Shown: positions 22,810-34,314 of the stretch, in pieces
How the letters are laid out: the number at the start of each line of letters is the position of its first letter
Numbering within the stretch: position 1 is the stretch's first letter
Source of the DNA: Deinococcus soli (ex Cha et al. 2016)
GTDB taxonomy: Bacteria; Deinococcota; Deinococci; Deinococcales; Deinococcaceae
Direction of reading: 5' to 3'
Length of the DNA stretch: 64,000 bases
NCBI RefSeq assembly: GCF_001007995.1
Contig: NZ_CP011389.1
Location: 2,168,001 to 2,232,000 of the forward strand
The notes under the pieces: generated by a model
Database searches by the model: none
What the model was told of the DNA's origin: nothing
The model's input: only the letters and a program-made list of their open reading frames with translations
Position numbers and translations under genes: made by a program

Positions 22810-22838
22810 AGCATAGGCCCACAGTTTCCGGGTGTCAA
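22810..22838 (-). promoter_or_regulatory. dnaK promoter
   Basis: On the minus strand TTGACA (22833-22838) and TATGCT (22810-22815) are spaced by exactly 17 nt, a near-consensus housekeeping promoter, leaving a leader of about 55 nt before dnaK. Confidence 0.85.
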
Positions 22839-22839
22839 T

Positions 22840-22866
22840 AGACTTGAGTGCTATACGCTCAAGTCT
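22840..22866. promoter_or_regulatory. HAIR operator (HspR site) upstream of dnaK
   Basis: CTTGAGT (22843-22849), 7 nt, GCTCAAG (22857-22863) matches the HspR-associated inverted repeat CTTGAGT-N7-ACTCAAG with one change. The palindrome extends to AGACTTGAG/CTCAAGTCT. It lies directly against the -35 box, where a bound HspR could repress; HspR itself is not encoded in this window. Confidence 0.85.
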
Positions 22867-22882
22867 AAGATTGCCTCAAGGT

Positions 22883-23019
22883 CATACGGACTCCGGTTGA
22901 AAGGTGTGCAAAAACCTTCAACCCGAGCGGATGCGAGTGGGAGCAAAGCGGGTTCCGGGCGTGGAGTTGACAACCCGGCGTCCTTGCGGGTTGTCAACGA
23001 AACAGACGGAGCCCGTATC
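22883..23019. repeat. Dispersed intergenic hairpin element, copy C
   Basis: Hairpin 22891-22905 with 22914-22927 (arm CTCCGGTTGAAAGGT), then AGCGGGTTCCGGGCG, then TTGTCAACGAAACAGACGGA ending CCCGTAT. Same orientation as copy A. It fills the space between the HAIR site and the stop of the permease gene, with the ATACGG end 4 nt from that stop. Confidence 0.85.
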
Positions 23020-23023
23020 GGCC

Positions 23024-24976
23024 TTATCCCCCCACGTGCACGATGGGCCGCCGGTCGCGGTCCGGTTCGGCGCGGCGCAGGATCTCGCGCGTCAGCGGCG
23101 GCACGTCCCCGCGCCCCCCGATCACGAAATCCAGCGCCAGCTGCAGGGGGCTGTCCTCGGTCCAGCGCATGTACACCTGCGGCGGCGCGCCCTTCTTGCG
23201 CAGCGTCAGCATCACGGCCGCGATCGTGTTCGGGATGCTCGACCCGCGCGCCTTCAGGACCGAGTACGGCCCCACGCGCAGCCCCGTGACCTCCACCACG
23301 TCCGTGAACTCGCTCGCGTCGTCCACCTCCACCTCCAGGAACAGGAACGGCTCGTCCTCCGGGAGGTGCACCATCTGCCGCACGCGCAGCTCCTGCTTGC
23401 TGTACTCGGCCTCGGACGCCCGGCCCGGATGGTGCGACACGAAACGCAGCGGCCGGATCGGGTGAGTCTTCAGGACCTCGATGGCCGCGTCGTCGAACTG
23501 CACCTGACTGACCCGCAGCTCGAACGACCGCGACACGCGCGAACTGACGCCCACCGCGAGGATCAGCACGATGAACAGCAGCGCGATCAGCAGGCCCTGC
23601 GGGTTGCTGAAGATCGTCACGGCGCTCGTGTACACGAAGATGGTGCTGATCACCCCGAACGCCCAGGCCACGCGCGGCTGGCGGCGCCGCACGGCCGTCA
23701 GGCACACCGCCACCGCCGCCGAGGTCATCATCGCCAGCACCCCGGTCGCGTACGCCGCCGCCTGCGCGTCCACGTTCGCGCGGAACGCCGCCGTCACCAC
23801 GAACGCGATCAGCAGGTAGATCAGCACCAGCGGGCGGTGCAGCCGCGTCCACTCGGGCGCCATGCCGTAGCGCGGCAGATAGCGGGGCACGATGTTCAGC
23901 AGGCCCGCCATGGCGCTGGCGCCCGCGAACCACAGGATCAGGATGGTGCTCACGTCGTACGCGGTGCCGAACCACTCGCCCAGGTACTCGTGCGCCAGGA
24001 ACGCCAGCGCGCGCCCGTTCGCCTCGCCGCCCGGCTGGAACGCCGCCGCCGGGATCAGCAGGGTGGTCACCAGACTGCTCGTGATCAGGAACGCACTCAT
24101 CAGCAGGGCCGCTGTGGTCAGCAGCCGCTTGCCGTTGCGGATGCGCCCGGTGGGTTTGTCCTCGGTGTCGCCCCTGTCCCCCTCGATCAGCGGCATGACG
24201 ACCACGCCCGTCTCGAAGCCCGACAGGCCCAGCGCCAGCTTCGGGAACACCAGCAGCGCCGCGCCGATCAGCGCCAGCGGCGAGCCGAAGCCCACGTTCA
24301 GCGTGCCCAGCCACGCCTGCACCAGCTCCGGCTGGCTCAGGATCACCTGCGCGCCCTTGCCGATCACCACGGCGCTCAGGCACAGGTACGCCACGACGAG
24401 CACCACCGCGATCCCGATGGCCTCCTTGAAGCCCTTGAGGAACACTGCGCCCAGCAGCAGCAGCAGCACGAACGTCACGCCCACCTGATGCCCCTCCAGC
24501 GCCGACTTCAGGAACGGGTTCTCGATCATGTGCGCCGAGGCGTCCGCCGCCGACAGCGTGATCGTGATGATGAAGCCGGTCGCCACGAACCCGATCAGCG
24601 ACAGCACCAGGAACTTGCTGGGCCAGTACGACAGCAGCCGCTCGAGCATGCTGATCGACCCGTCCCCGTGCGGGCTGTCCTCCGCCACCCGGCGGTACAT
24701 GGGCAGCGCCCCGAACAGCGTCACCAGCACGAGTACCAGCGTCGCGAAGGGTGACACCGCCCCAGCCGCCAGCGCCGCGATGCCCGGCTGGTAGCCCAGC
24801 GTGCTGAAGTAGTCCACCCCGGTCAGGCACATGACCTTCCACCAGGGGTGCTTGCGCTCGTGGGCCCTGACCTCCCCCTCGGCCTCGTAGAAGCCCTCCT
24901 GCTGCGGGTGATCCTCCTGCTGGAGCACCCAGCGGGAGACTTTCTGTGACAGGGGCCTCAGGGGCGAGGAGGGCAT
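23024..24976 (-). CDS. APC-superfamily permease (amino acid or K+ transporter-like)
   Basis: 650 aa integral membrane protein with about 12 hydrophobic helices from residue 50 to 490 and a cytoplasmic C-terminal domain of about 150 residues. The N-terminal run [25 protein letters not shown] is typical of the actinobacterial/Deinococcus APC group that includes KimA-like potassium transporters; [15 protein letters not shown] in the middle fits the same group. Substrate cannot be told from sequence alone. GATACT about 9 nt before the ATG on the minus strand is a weak -10. Copy C of the hairpin element abuts the stop. Confidence 0.8.
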   Translation of the reverse strand: MPSSPLRPLSQKVSRWVLQQEDHPQQEGFYEAEGEVRAHERKHPWWKVMCLTGVDYFSTLGYQPGIAALAAGAVSPFATLVLVLVTLFGALPMYRRVAEDSPHGDGSISMLERLLSYWPSKFLVLSLIGFVATGFIITITLSAADASAHMIENPFLKSALEGHQVGVTFVLLLLLGAVFLKGFKEAIGIAVVLVVAYLCLSAVVIGKGAQVILSQPELVQAWLGTLNVGFGSPLALIGAALLVFPKLALGLSGFETGVVVMPLIEGDRGDTEDKPTGRIRNGKRLLTTAALLMSAFLITSSLVTTLLIPAAAFQPGGEANGRALAFLAHEYLGEWFGTAYDVSTILILWFAGASAMAGLLNIVPRYLPRYGMAPEWTRLHRPLVLIYLLIAFVVTAAFRANVDAQAAAYATGVLAMMTSAAVAVCLTAVRRRQPRVAWAFGVISTIFVYTSAVTIFSNPQGLLIALLFIVLILAVGVSSRVSRSFELRVSQVQFDDAAIEVLKTHPIRPLRFVSHHPGRASEAEYSKQELRVRQMVHLPEDEPFLFLEVEVDDASEFTDVVEVTGLRVGPYSVLKARGSSIPNTIAAVMLTLRKKGAPPQVYMRWTEDSPLQLALDFVIGGRGDVPPLTREILRRAEPDRDRRPIVHVGG

Positions 24977-25052
24977 GACTCGCGGAGTATCCGCCTTTCA
25001 GCGCCAGAAAGAAAGGCGCCCCGCCTCACGCTTCAGGGGCACCTTCTGCAAG

Positions 25053-25093
25053 AGAGGATGGGGGTGGAGGTCGCCCCCCAGCACCCATCCTCT
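25053..25093 (-). terminator. Hairpin downstream of the gdh genes
   Basis: A 10-bp perfect stem (AGAGGATGGG at 25053-25062 with 25084-25093), 21-nt loop, 30 nt beyond the stop of the second glutamate dehydrogenase gene. The adjoining GGTGATAGAGG wording links it to the TTGATGGTTGATAG hairpin family. Confidence 0.55.
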
Positions 25094-25123
25094 ATCACCT
25101 ATCGACCTTCACCCATCGACTGC

Positions 25124-26446
25124 TTACGGGTACAGGCCACGCAGGGCGCGCGCTTCGAGCACGCGGGTGCAGGCCACGATGTACACGGCGGTACGCAGCG
25201 TCACGCCGTGGCGTTCCTTCACGTCCCACAGGCTGCCGAAGGCCTCGCTCATGATGCGGTCCAGGCGCTTGTTGATCTCGTCTTCCGTCCAGAAGAACGA
25301 GCTGAAGTCCTGCACCCACTCGAAGTACGACACGGTCACGCCGCCCGCGTTCGCCAGCACGTCCGGCACGACCGTCACGCCGCGCTCGGCAAGCAGGTCG
25401 TCCGCGGCGGGAATGGTGGGGCCGTTGGCGCCCTCGACGATCAGTTTCGCCTTGATCTGCCCGGCGTTCGCCAGGGTGATCTGCTTTTCCAGCGCGGCGG
25501 GGATCATCACGTCGCAGTCCACGCTCCAGAACTCGTCGCGCTTGATTTCCTCGGTACCGGGCAGCTCGGTGATCTTGCCGGTGCGGCGCAGGTGCTCCAG
25601 CGCGGCCTTCGGGTCGATCCCGGCGGCGCTGTGGATGGTGCCGGTCACGTCCTGAATGGCGACGATCTTCGCGCCGTGCTCATGGAAGATGCGCGCGGCG
25701 GCCTCGCCCACGTTCCCGAAGCCCTGCACCGCCACCCGCGCGCCCTGCATGGGCATCCCGAGTTTCTTCATGGCCTCCGCGCCGGTCACGAACACGCCGC
25801 GCCCGGTGGCGTCGCCGCGGCCCAGGCTGCCGCCCAGGGACACGGGTTTGCCGGTCACGACGCCGGTCGCGGTGCGGCCCACGTTCATGGAGTACGTGTC
25901 CATCATCCACGCCATCGTCTGCGGGTTGGTGTTCACGTCCGGCGCGGGAATGTCCTTCTCCGGCCCGATGATCAGGCCGATCTCCGTGGTGTAGCGGCGC
26001 GTCAGGCGCTCGAGTTCCCCCGTGGAGTACTTGCGCGGGTCGATGCGGATGCCGCCCTTGCCGCCCCCGTACGGGAGGTTCACGGCGGCGTTCTTCACGG
26101 TCATCCACGCCGACAGGGCCATGACCTCGCTGAGGGTCACGTCCTGGTGGTAGCGCACACCGCCCTTGGCGGGGCCGCGCGACGTGTTGTGCTGCACGCG
26201 GTAGCCTTCGAAGTGCGCGACGGTGCCGTCATCGAGGTGGATGGGCACGTCCACGACCAGGATGCGCTTGGGCCGCTTGAGGGTCTCGGCCCAGTAGGCG
26301 AGCTTGCCGAGGTACGGCGTGACGCGCTCGACCTGCTCGAGGTAGATCTCGTACGGCCCGATGTTGTTCGGGTCGAGGTAGCTGGGAATGGCGTGCGCGC
26401 CGGATTTGGGCCCAGTGCTGTTGGTCGGATCTTGCGTGGCGGTCAT
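25124..26446 (-). CDS. gdhB: Glutamate dehydrogenase, catalytic-type subunit
   Basis: 440 aa. Interconverts glutamate and 2-oxoglutarate plus ammonia with NAD(P). All three active-site lysines expected for the family are present: K94 in [11 protein letters not shown]118 in WMTVKNA, and K130 in [25 protein letters not shown] is the dinucleotide fold and [14 protein letters not shown] the C-terminal signature. GGAGG lies 7 nt before the ATG. It follows a paralogue by 84 nt on the same strand. In Thermus thermophilus the downstream member (GdhB) of an equivalent pair is catalytic; the symbol follows that precedent. Confidence 0.93.
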   Translation of the reverse strand: MTATQDPTNSTGPKSGAHAIPSYLDPNNIGPYEIYLEQVERVTPYLGKLAYWAETLKRPKRILVVDVPIHLDDGTVAHFEGYRVQHNTSRGPAKGGVRYHQDVTLSEVMALSAWMTVKNAAVNLPYGGGKGGIRIDPRKYSTGELERLTRRYTTEIGLIIGPEKDIPAPDVNTNPQTMAWMMDTYSMNVGRTATGVVTGKPVSLGGSLGRGDATGRGVFVTGAEAMKKLGMPMQGARVAVQGFGNVGEAAARIFHEHGAKIVAIQDVTGTIHSAAGIDPKAALEHLRRTGKITELPGTEEIKRDEFWSVDCDVMIPAALEKQITLANAGQIKAKLIVEGANGPTIPAADDLLAERGVTVVPDVLANAGGVTVSYFEWVQDFSSFFWTEDEINKRLDRIMSEAFGSLWDVKERHGVTLRTAVYIVACTRVLEARALRGLYP

Positions 26447-26530
26447 GGCAGTGCCTCCAGGGAAGGAGAGGGGGGTGTGGTTGGTCGGTGCCGCAGGGCT
26501 GCTGGTGACTTCAGCGGGCCGGGAAGGCGG

Positions 26531-27775
<1,245 letters not shown>

Positions 27776-28193
27776 TTGACGGTCTCCTTCCCTTCGGTGG
27801 GAACTGGGGTGGGTGGTGTGGTTTGGCTCAGGCGCAGCATACACGCGCCCGGTGAGACGCATAGACAGGTGCGGGGCGGGGCGCGTCCCACGATGACGAC
27901 CGTGGACTGAGGCGTGAACCTCCGAAGTTGTATCCAGTATCCACAGAGGCGTCAACCCCGCTTTCTCACGCTGAACACGCGCAAAACCTGAACCGCTTCC
28001 ACCTCGGCCCTGCGTGGCGCGGCTGCCCACAACCTGCCGAACGGCAATCCGGCCTCCGCGTGCCCTCGCAGACCGACGAAACGTCAGCGTCCCACGCGGC
28101 GGGACGACCCGGGCGGTCTGAACCCGGTTCAGATCGGGCCTCTATAGAAAGAAGGGGAGCCGTGCTGGCCCCCTTCCCGCACTTCGCTCCTCT
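27776..28193. other. 418-nt intergenic region with a perfect 17-nt palindrome
   Basis: No convincing gene. It holds the probable gdhA promoter (TATGCT on the minus strand, 27836-27841), then about 270 nt of unassigned sequence. Near the prenyl synthase end lies TCTGAACCCGGTTCAGA (28117-28133), an exact palindrome of 8+1+8 nt, followed at 28141-28149 by TCTATAGAA, a possible -10 on either strand. This could be an operator and promoter for a small RNA or a long gdh leader. Confidence 0.5.
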
Positions 28194-29168
<975 letters not shown>

Positions 29169-29174
29169 GCGGGC

Positions 29175-29180
29175 AGTATA
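29175..29180 (-). promoter_or_regulatory. -10 box of leaderless prenyl synthase transcript
   Basis: TATACT on the minus strand ends exactly 6 nt before the ATG at 29168. Confidence 0.75.
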
Positions 29181-29304
29181 GGAAAGCGGCGGGCAGCCAA
29201 ACGTACCACCCCCCCCAGCTTCCGCCCCGGGATGAAGGCTCCCGCACCGCCGTGAGCGCTTTGTCCCTCGCAGCGCACACGCTCCTCATGCTACAAAGCA
29301 GGGT

Positions 29305-29889
29305 ATGGAAAGTGTCGTTGCTCTCTTCCGCGAACCCCAGCAGGCGCAGGGGGCGTTGCAGACCCTGCTGCAGCGCGGCTTTGACCGTGACCACCTCGGC
29401 TTTGCGCTGACGGACGTCATCGCGCAGGAGGACATCGCCCAGCAGACCGGCGTCAGCCCCGAAGCCGGGCAGCCCGCCGGGACCGCCGCCGTCCTCAAGG
29501 GCGCGTGGCTGGGCATCCTGGGCGGCCTCGTGCTGACCGTGCCCATCTGGTTGCTGCTGCTCATCATTCCCGTCACCCGCATCTACGCCGACGGCGGCGT
29601 GCTGGGCATCCTGTTCGGCGTGATCGGGGGCGGCGCCCTGGGCGGCCTCTTCGGTGCGCTGGCGGGCAGCGACCACGGCGACTTCGTCAACCTCCTGCGG
29701 CGCATGGGCGTCCCCGCCCCCCAGGCCGAGAAGTTCTACGGCGGCATGAAGGACGGGCACGTCATGGTCATCGCCCGCGACCCCAGCGGCATGCGTGCCG
29801 ACGAGGCCCTGAGCGTCATGCGTAAGCACGGCGCCGTGAAGCTGGAAGACGCCGTGGGTGCCGGGCAGCTCCAGAGCGAACGCCACTAG
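29305..29889 (+). CDS. Membrane protein with general-stress-protein-17M-like ends
   Basis: 194 aa. The N-terminus (SVVALFREPQQAQGALQTLLQRGFDRDHLG) matches the start of general stress protein 17M/heat-induced YflT-type proteins. Two glycine-rich transmembrane segments lie at about 66-120 (WLGILGGLVLTVPIWLLLLIIP, GVIGGGALGGLFGALAG). The C-terminal part repeats the soluble fold: FYGGMKDGHVMVIARDPSG. The likely topology is a membrane hairpin with both ends in the cytoplasm. TACAAA 7 nt before the ATG is a weak leaderless -10. Function unknown; stress linkage is by family only. Confidence 0.75.
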   Translation: MESVVALFREPQQAQGALQTLLQRGFDRDHLGFALTDVIAQEDIAQQTGVSPEAGQPAGTAAVLKGAWLGILGGLVLTVPIWLLLLIIPVTRIYADGGVLGILFGVIGGGALGGLFGALAGSDHGDFVNLLRRMGVPAPQAEKFYGGMKDGHVMVIARDPSGMRADEALSVMRKHGAVKLEDAVGAGQLQSERH

Positions 29890-30014
29890 GACGTGTTCTC
29901 CCCGTGTGGCCCGCGATCCGGAATTCCCGGCGCGGGCCGCGCCCATGCCCCCAGCCCCACAGGGAAGGGGAGAGGCAAGAGCGCTGTCAGACGCCCGTGG
30001 CTACACTGGGCGGC

Positions 30015-30251
30015 ATGTTCGGTCGCCGCGTCCCCCCCCACATCGTGTTCGCCTTCAGCCTGCTCCTGGCCGCGCTGTGCGCCTGGGCAGCCTTCGCCGC
30101 CCTGACGAGCGACCGGATCATCTGGGGCGTGCTGGCCGCCGTGTTCGCCGTGTGGTTCACCGTGGACGCCTTCCGCTCCTACGGCTGGGCACAGGCGAAG
30201 AAGCGCGCAGAGGCCGAGACGCACGCCCGGAACCACCCGAACCTCAAATAA
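30015..30251 (+). CDS. Small two-helix membrane protein
   Basis: 78 aa: hydrophobic segments at about 8-27 (IVFAFSLLLAALCAWAAFAAL) and 34-50 (IIWGVLAAVFAVWFTVDAF), then a charged Ala/Lys/Glu tail. No known family recognised. The start is set by TACACT at 30002-30007, 7 nt before the ATG; a longer ORF from 29904 has no such signal. A dispersed hairpin element begins at the base after its stop codon. Confidence 0.65.
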   Translation: MFGRRVPPHIVFAFSLLLAALCAWAAFAALTSDRIIWGVLAAVFAVWFTVDAFRSYGWAQAKKRAEAETHARNHPNLK

Positions 30252-30341
30252 GACGGAATCCGTTCCTCTCCTGCTCGCTGTGCTGCGCAGCTCTACGAAT
30301 CCCCTTCGGGTGAGAGATTACGCAAACCTTTCCACCGGAGG
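30252..30341. repeat. Dispersed intergenic hairpin element, copy D (inverted), fused to a gene end
   Basis: Begins GACGGAATCCGTTCCTCTCC and ends with a hairpin-type stretch GAGATTACGCAAACCTTTCC then ACCGGAG. Parts are in the same order as copy B, but shorter. The last 24 nt are the final codons and stop of the acetyltransferase gene on the minus strand. Confidence 0.75.
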
Positions 30342-30935
30342 CCGGGTAGGGTCCCGGCGCACCCAGAACCGCATCGGTTTGGGCGTCTCCCGCGCCTCTT
30401 CCAGATCAGGCCAGGACAGCGCCACATGCAGGTCCGGGCGTTCCACGTACCCACGCGCCGCCCAGAAGGCGTTCAGGGGCCGGTACGGCTGCGGCCGCAG
30501 CGGGTGATCCCCGGGGCGCTGCACCGCGCAGAACGCTGTCACTGTCAGCCCCAGCGTGCGGGCGTGTGCCTCGCGCCCGTCGAAGAACGCGTGGCCCAGC
30601 CCACGCCCCCGGTACTCGGGCAGCAGGACGCTCTCGCCGAGGTACAGCACCTCCCGCTCGTCGAACTCGGACTGCTGGAAGGGCGCGCGGATCTCGTCCG
30701 TCTCCTGGGTCAGTGGCAGGGCGCTGCTGGCGCCCACCACCCGCCCGCCGTCGCGCGCGAGGAGCACCACGGCGTCCGGCGCGTCCAGGTACGTGCGCAG
30801 GTAGGCCTCCTCGTACGCGGCCGTCCCGTCGTACAGGTACGGGAACTCACGGAACACCGTGATCCGCAGCCGCGCCAGGTCCGCGATGAACGGCGCCAGG
30901 TCCGCATCGCCCACCGCGTCGATCCTCAGAGTCAA
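30318..30935 (-). CDS. GNAT family N-acetyltransferase
   Basis: 205 aa acyltransferase using acetyl-CoA. The cofactor loop is visible in VLLPEYRGRGLGHAFFDGREAHA (the R/Q-x-x-G-x-G/A region is RGRGLG). The C-terminal half is longer than minimal GNATs (PYRPLNAFWAARGYVERPDLHV), as in family members annotated for small-molecule substrates; the acceptor is unknown. The start is a TTG at 30935 that overlaps the TGA of the SnoaL-like gene, so translation is probably coupled. The final seven residues and stop derive from hairpin element copy D. Confidence 0.85.
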   Translation of the reverse strand: MTLRIDAVGDADLAPFIADLARLRITVFREFPYLYDGTAAYEEAYLRTYLDAPDAVVLLARDGGRVVGASSALPLTQETDEIRAPFQQSEFDEREVLYLGESVLLPEYRGRGLGHAFFDGREAHARTLGLTVTAFCAVQRPGDHPLRPQPYRPLNAFWAARGYVERPDLHVALSWPDLEEARETPKPMRFWVRRDPTRPPVERFA

Positions 30936-31336
30936 GCCCCCACCTGACGGGACCAGTCCGCGAGATTGTAGTAGTTCGTGACCCGCGCGATCTTCCCCCC
31001 GTGCACCTCGAAGAACGCCCCGACCGGCAGGACGTACCGCTGCCCGCGCGCCTCGGGCAGACCCGGATCGGTGCGCAGGTACTCGCCGTGAATCACGAAC
31101 TCCGCGCTCGCCCGCGCGCCGTCCGGGGTACTCATGACGACCAGCTCACGCGCCTGCTCGCGGTAGTGGAGGTCCATCTTCGCCAGGAACGCCCGGAAGG
31201 CGTCCAGGCCGACCTGAGTTTCACCCTCGTTGATGTCGTGCCGCACGTCGTCGGTCAGCAGGGCCAGCATGCCCCCGAACTCGGCGGCGTTGAACGCAGC
31301 GTAATACTGCTCGATCAGCTTCACAGTGGACTCCAT
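30932..31336 (-). CDS. SnoaL-like/ketosteroid isomerase-fold protein
   Basis: 134 aa alpha+beta barrel fold: an N-terminal helix LIEQYYAAFNAAEFGGMLALL followed by TDDVRHDINEGETQVGLDAFRAFL, then strands with VVMSTPDGARASAEFVIHGEYL and a last strand KIARVTNYYNLADW. Members act as isomerases, hydrolases or ligand binders, so the reaction cannot be assigned. TATGCT at 31343-31348 (minus strand) ends 6 nt before the ATG at 31336, excluding the upstream GTG start. It overlaps the acetyltransferase start, suggesting a joint pathway. Confidence 0.82.
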   Translation of the reverse strand: MESTVKLIEQYYAAFNAAEFGGMLALLTDDVRHDINEGETQVGLDAFRAFLAKMDLHYREQARELVVMSTPDGARASAEFVIHGEYLRTDPGLPEARGQRYVLPVGAFFEVHGGKIARVTNYYNLADWSRQVGA

Positions 31337-31445
31337 GCGTGCAGCATAGAGTCCCCACTCAACCCCTGAAACGCGCACCTTCCCACAGTGCGGCCCGCCT
31401 CATTCCCCCGGCAGTTCACAGGTCCTTCAGCCTTTGCAGGCCCAC

Positions 31446-31457
31446 AGTTCATGAACT
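31446..31457. promoter_or_regulatory. Perfect 12-nt palindrome in a divergent intergenic region
   Basis: AGTTCATGAACT lies midway between the diverging SnoaL-like gene and the 491-aa protein gene. It could be an operator; no regulator is known. Confidence 0.3.
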
Positions 31458-31515
31458 TGAGGCACCGTACAGGGAGTCGCCGCGCCATTTCAGGCTCCGG
31501 CACGGATTCCTGCGC

Positions 31516-31543
31516 TTGACAGGCCGGAATCTGCTACTTTAGG
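31516..31543 (+). promoter_or_regulatory. Candidate promoter of the 491-aa protein gene
   Basis: TTGACA at 31516-31521 is a perfect -35. The best -10 with normal spacing is TTTAGG (31538-31543, 16 nt), which is weak. The resulting leader of about 60 nt contains GGAGG before the GTG start. Confidence 0.45.
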
Positions 31544-31609
31544 AACACTTTATTCAGCAGTGAATCGTTTCACCCTGCCCGGAAACGGCCCAACTGGAGG
31601 AACCCACGC

Positions 31610-33085
31610 GTGAAAGCCCAGCGCTACATCATCACCCGCCCCTGCCTGCAGGACGGCAGCCTGCGCCTTCTCAAGTACCTCGAGGGCACGTTCCCCAGCG
31701 CCGGACCCATCACGCTGGTCGACGATCAGGGCCATGAACACGCCGCGCAGGTGGACCTGACGGGCCGGCGCGTCACCGGCCTGGGCAGCGTGTACCACGC
31801 GCAGAACCTCGGCGTGAACGATGTGCTGATGATCACGCCCATCCAGCCGGGCCGGTTCCAGGTCGAATCGATCGTCAAACCGCACGCGCCGCCTCCTGCC
31901 CCGCGCCGCGACGCGCCCAAGAAACCCGAGACGCGCCGCGTGGTCGTCGCGTCCACTCCCCACGTCCGCGAGGTGCGCCTCCAGGAGGTCCGGCCCGCGC
32001 TGAACACCGCGCCCGTCGGCGAGCCCCCCCGCACCCCCGACGCCCGGCCCGAGGCGCCCCGCCCCGCCGAGACCCAGCGGACCCCGGAAGCCCACCGGAC
32101 ATCAGAGGCGGCGCGCGTCCCCGAAGCGCCGCGCCGATCCGATCCGGTCCGTGACCCCGCTGCCGCTGGGAAGGCGCAGCCTGACCGGGTGGAGCCCAGC
32201 CGTGCAGAGCCTGCCCGCGCTGACACTGGCCGCGTCACGGCGCGTCCTGCCGCGGCGGCCAGCAGCCCCACCGCGGGCGTGACGGTCCGCCCCCTGGACG
32301 TCCGCTTCGACGCCCCGGCCCGCAGCGTGCCGGCCACTGGGGTCACGGCTTCCGGCGCCGCAACGGCCGCCCTGGCGCGGACCGTGACCGCAGCGGCGCC
32401 CGCGCCCGCGCCGCTGAACCTGCGGGACGACGCGGCGAACCTCGCGGAACTCGCGCGCCTGACCGGCTACCGCCTGGAAGACCTGGGCAGCGGCGTGCTG
32501 CGCCTGAACGCCGAACTGGGCGCCCACAGCTACGCCGTGCTGATCGCCACGAGCGAGGCCGCCGTGCGCGCCGACGCCTGGAAGGAACGCGCCGACTACT
32601 GCGTCCTGCTGACCGGCGAGACCGACCGCGCCGTGAACACCCCCCGCCTGACCCGCGAGGCCCTGGAGGCCCTGATCGACCACGCGCAGCTGGCGCCGCT
32701 GTCCACCGTGGACCTGCGCGGCTACTGGAAGGCGGGCAGCGTGGATCTGGAGGCTGCCGCGAGCGTCGCGGAACTCGTGGGCGCGCACCTGGCGCAGCGC
32801 GGCGCGTTCAGCGCGGTCCTGCTGACCCTGGCGCAGCAGCCCGCGCACTCGCTGGTCAGCGTGCAGCGCCTCGCCGAGCGGCTGGGCAGCGGCGTGAACT
32901 ACGCCGAGCTGGGCGGCATCCTCGACACGCTGACCCGCGCGCCCTTCCTGGCCCTGACGCCCCTGCCCGGCGGGCAGTACCTGCTGCGCAGCGGCGTGTC
33001 CGACCTGCTGCTGGAACTGGCCGAGTACGCCGACGGCCTGCGCCGCCGCATGCGCGCCCCCGCCCGTGAGGCCGTACCCGCCTGA
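31610..33085 (+). CDS. Unrecognised three-part protein with possible winged-helix C-terminus
   Basis: 491 aa. Part one (about 1-90) is a compact beta-rich domain ([50 protein letters not shown]) whose layout recalls B3/AbrB-like DNA-binding barrels. Part two (about 95-265) is a disordered Pro/Arg/Ala/Glu linker. Part three (270-480) is a globular domain ending in [20 protein letters not shown] and a short hairpin ([13 protein letters not shown]), like a winged helix. No membrane segment or signal. GTG start with GGAGG 9 nt upstream. Family not recognised; a DNA-related role is inference only. Confidence 0.7.
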   Translation: MKAQRYIITRPCLQDGSLRLLKYLEGTFPSAGPITLVDDQGHEHAAQVDLTGRRVTGLGSVYHAQNLGVNDVLMITPIQPGRFQVESIVKPHAPPPAPRRDAPKKPETRRVVVASTPHVREVRLQEVRPALNTAPVGEPPRTPDARPEAPRPAETQRTPEAHRTSEAARVPEAPRRSDPVRDPAAAGKAQPDRVEPSRAEPARADTGRVTARPAAAASSPTAGVTVRPLDVRFDAPARSVPATGVTASGAATAALARTVTAAAPAPAPLNLRDDAANLAELARLTGYRLEDLGSGVLRLNAELGAHSYAVLIATSEAAVRADAWKERADYCVLLTGETDRAVNTPRLTREALEALIDHAQLAPLSTVDLRGYWKAGSVDLEAAASVAELVGAHLAQRGAFSAVLLTLAQQPAHSLVSVQRLAERLGSGVNYAELGGILDTLTRAPFLALTPLPGGQYLLRSGVSDLLLELAEYADGLRRRMRAPAREAVPA

Positions 33086-33149
33086 ACGCGGCCCTCAACC
33101 CCCACGCCGGACACGGTCTGGCCCCGCACCGCGCCCCTACACTGGCGCG

Positions 33150-34187
33150 GTGCCTGCTTTGAGTGCCGATGTCCCCGACCTGCGCGCCGCGCTGCTGGCA
33201 TGGTTCGACCGGCAGGGCCGCGACCTGCCCTGGCGGCAGGGCCCCGAGGGACAGCGCGACCCCTACCGCGCCTGGGTGGCCGAGGTGCTGCTGCAGCAGA
33301 CGCAGGTGGCGCGCGGCCTCGGCTACTACCAGCGGTTCCTGACGGCCTTTCCCACCGTGCAGGCCCTGGCGGACGCCCCGCTGGACGACGTCCTGAAGGC
33401 CTGGGAGGGCTGCGGATACTACGCCCGCGCCCGCAACCTGCACCGCGCCGCACAGGTGGTCGCGCAGCAGGGATTCCCCGAGGAGTACGGCGGGTGGCTG
33501 GCCCTGCCCGGCGTGGGTCCGTACACCGCCGCCGCGCTGAGCAGCTTCACCCTGAACGAGGCGCGCGCCGTGAACGACGGCAACGTCCGCCGCGTCCTGG
33601 CCCGCCTGCACGCCGAACCCCAGCCCACGCCCCGCTGGGTGCAGGCCCAGGCAGACGCCCTGCTCGACCCGGCGCGGCCCGGCGCGTGGAACGAGGCCGT
33701 CATGGACCTGGGCGCCACCGTCTGCACCCCGAAACGTCCGCAGTGCGGCGACTGCCCCCTGTCTCCCTGGTGCGCCGCACGCGCGGGTGGTCAGCCTGCC
33801 GCGTACCCTGCCCCGAAGGCCCGCCCGGCCGTGCAGGAGGTGCATGCTGTCGCCGTCCTGATCGGCACCCCGCACCGGGCCGTGCTCGAGCAGCGGCAGG
33901 GCACGCTCCTCGGCGGCCTGTGGGGCCTCCCGGCCCAGACCTTCGACCCGGCCCGGCCCGGCGCGCAGGCGCAGGCGCTGCGGGACCTGTGTGCGCGATT
34001 GCAGGCCGCGCCCGGCGACCCGCTGGGCGAGGTCGCGCACGCCATGACGCACCGCCGCGTGATCTGGCAGGTGTACGCCGCAGCCGGTGGGCCTCCCCCT
34101 ACCGACGTGCGCGGCGCCGCCCTGTCCCGCCTGGACCACAAGGCCCTGAGCCTCGCGCAGGGGCGCGCCGACTCACTGTTCACCTGA
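33150..34187 (+). CDS. mutY: A/G-specific adenine DNA glycosylase
   Basis: 345 aa base-excision repair enzyme that removes A mispaired with 8-oxoG. Key residues: E45 in [13 protein letters not shown]143 in [12 protein letters not shown], the helix-hairpin-helix [12 protein letters not shown], and four 4Fe-4S cysteines C192, C199, C202 and C208. A C-terminal Nudix-like domain for 8-oxoG reading is present ([20 protein letters not shown] to [13 protein letters not shown]). A leaderless GTG start at 33150 fits TACACT at 33138-33143; the upstream ORF extension overlaps the preceding gene and is Pro/Arg-rich. Confidence 0.96.
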   Translation: MPALSADVPDLRAALLAWFDRQGRDLPWRQGPEGQRDPYRAWVAEVLLQQTQVARGLGYYQRFLTAFPTVQALADAPLDDVLKAWEGCGYYARARNLHRAAQVVAQQGFPEEYGGWLALPGVGPYTAAALSSFTLNEARAVNDGNVRRVLARLHAEPQPTPRWVQAQADALLDPARPGAWNEAVMDLGATVCTPKRPQCGDCPLSPWCAARAGGQPAAYPAPKARPAVQEVHAVAVLIGTPHRAVLEQRQGTLLGGLWGLPAQTFDPARPGAQAQALRDLCARLQAAPGDPLGEVAHAMTHRRVIWQVYAAAGGPPPTDVRGAALSRLDHKALSLAQGRADSLFT

Positions 34188-34314
34188 CCCGCCCCCCAGC
34201 CGCCCGTCGGTAGACCGACCTGCTGTCAGAAGCTTGTGACGTCTGCCCGTCCGCGCCGCGCGCCGTCCTGCTTTCGGCCGACGCGGCGTTTCAGGCAGGC
34301 GGTACACTGTCCGG

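Noticed and set aside
31553..31566. ATTCA-gcag-TGAAT inverted repeat before the 491-aa gene, considered as a radiation/desiccation response motif
   Set aside because: It does not match the 17-nt palindrome described for Deinococcus and is too short to support that claim.
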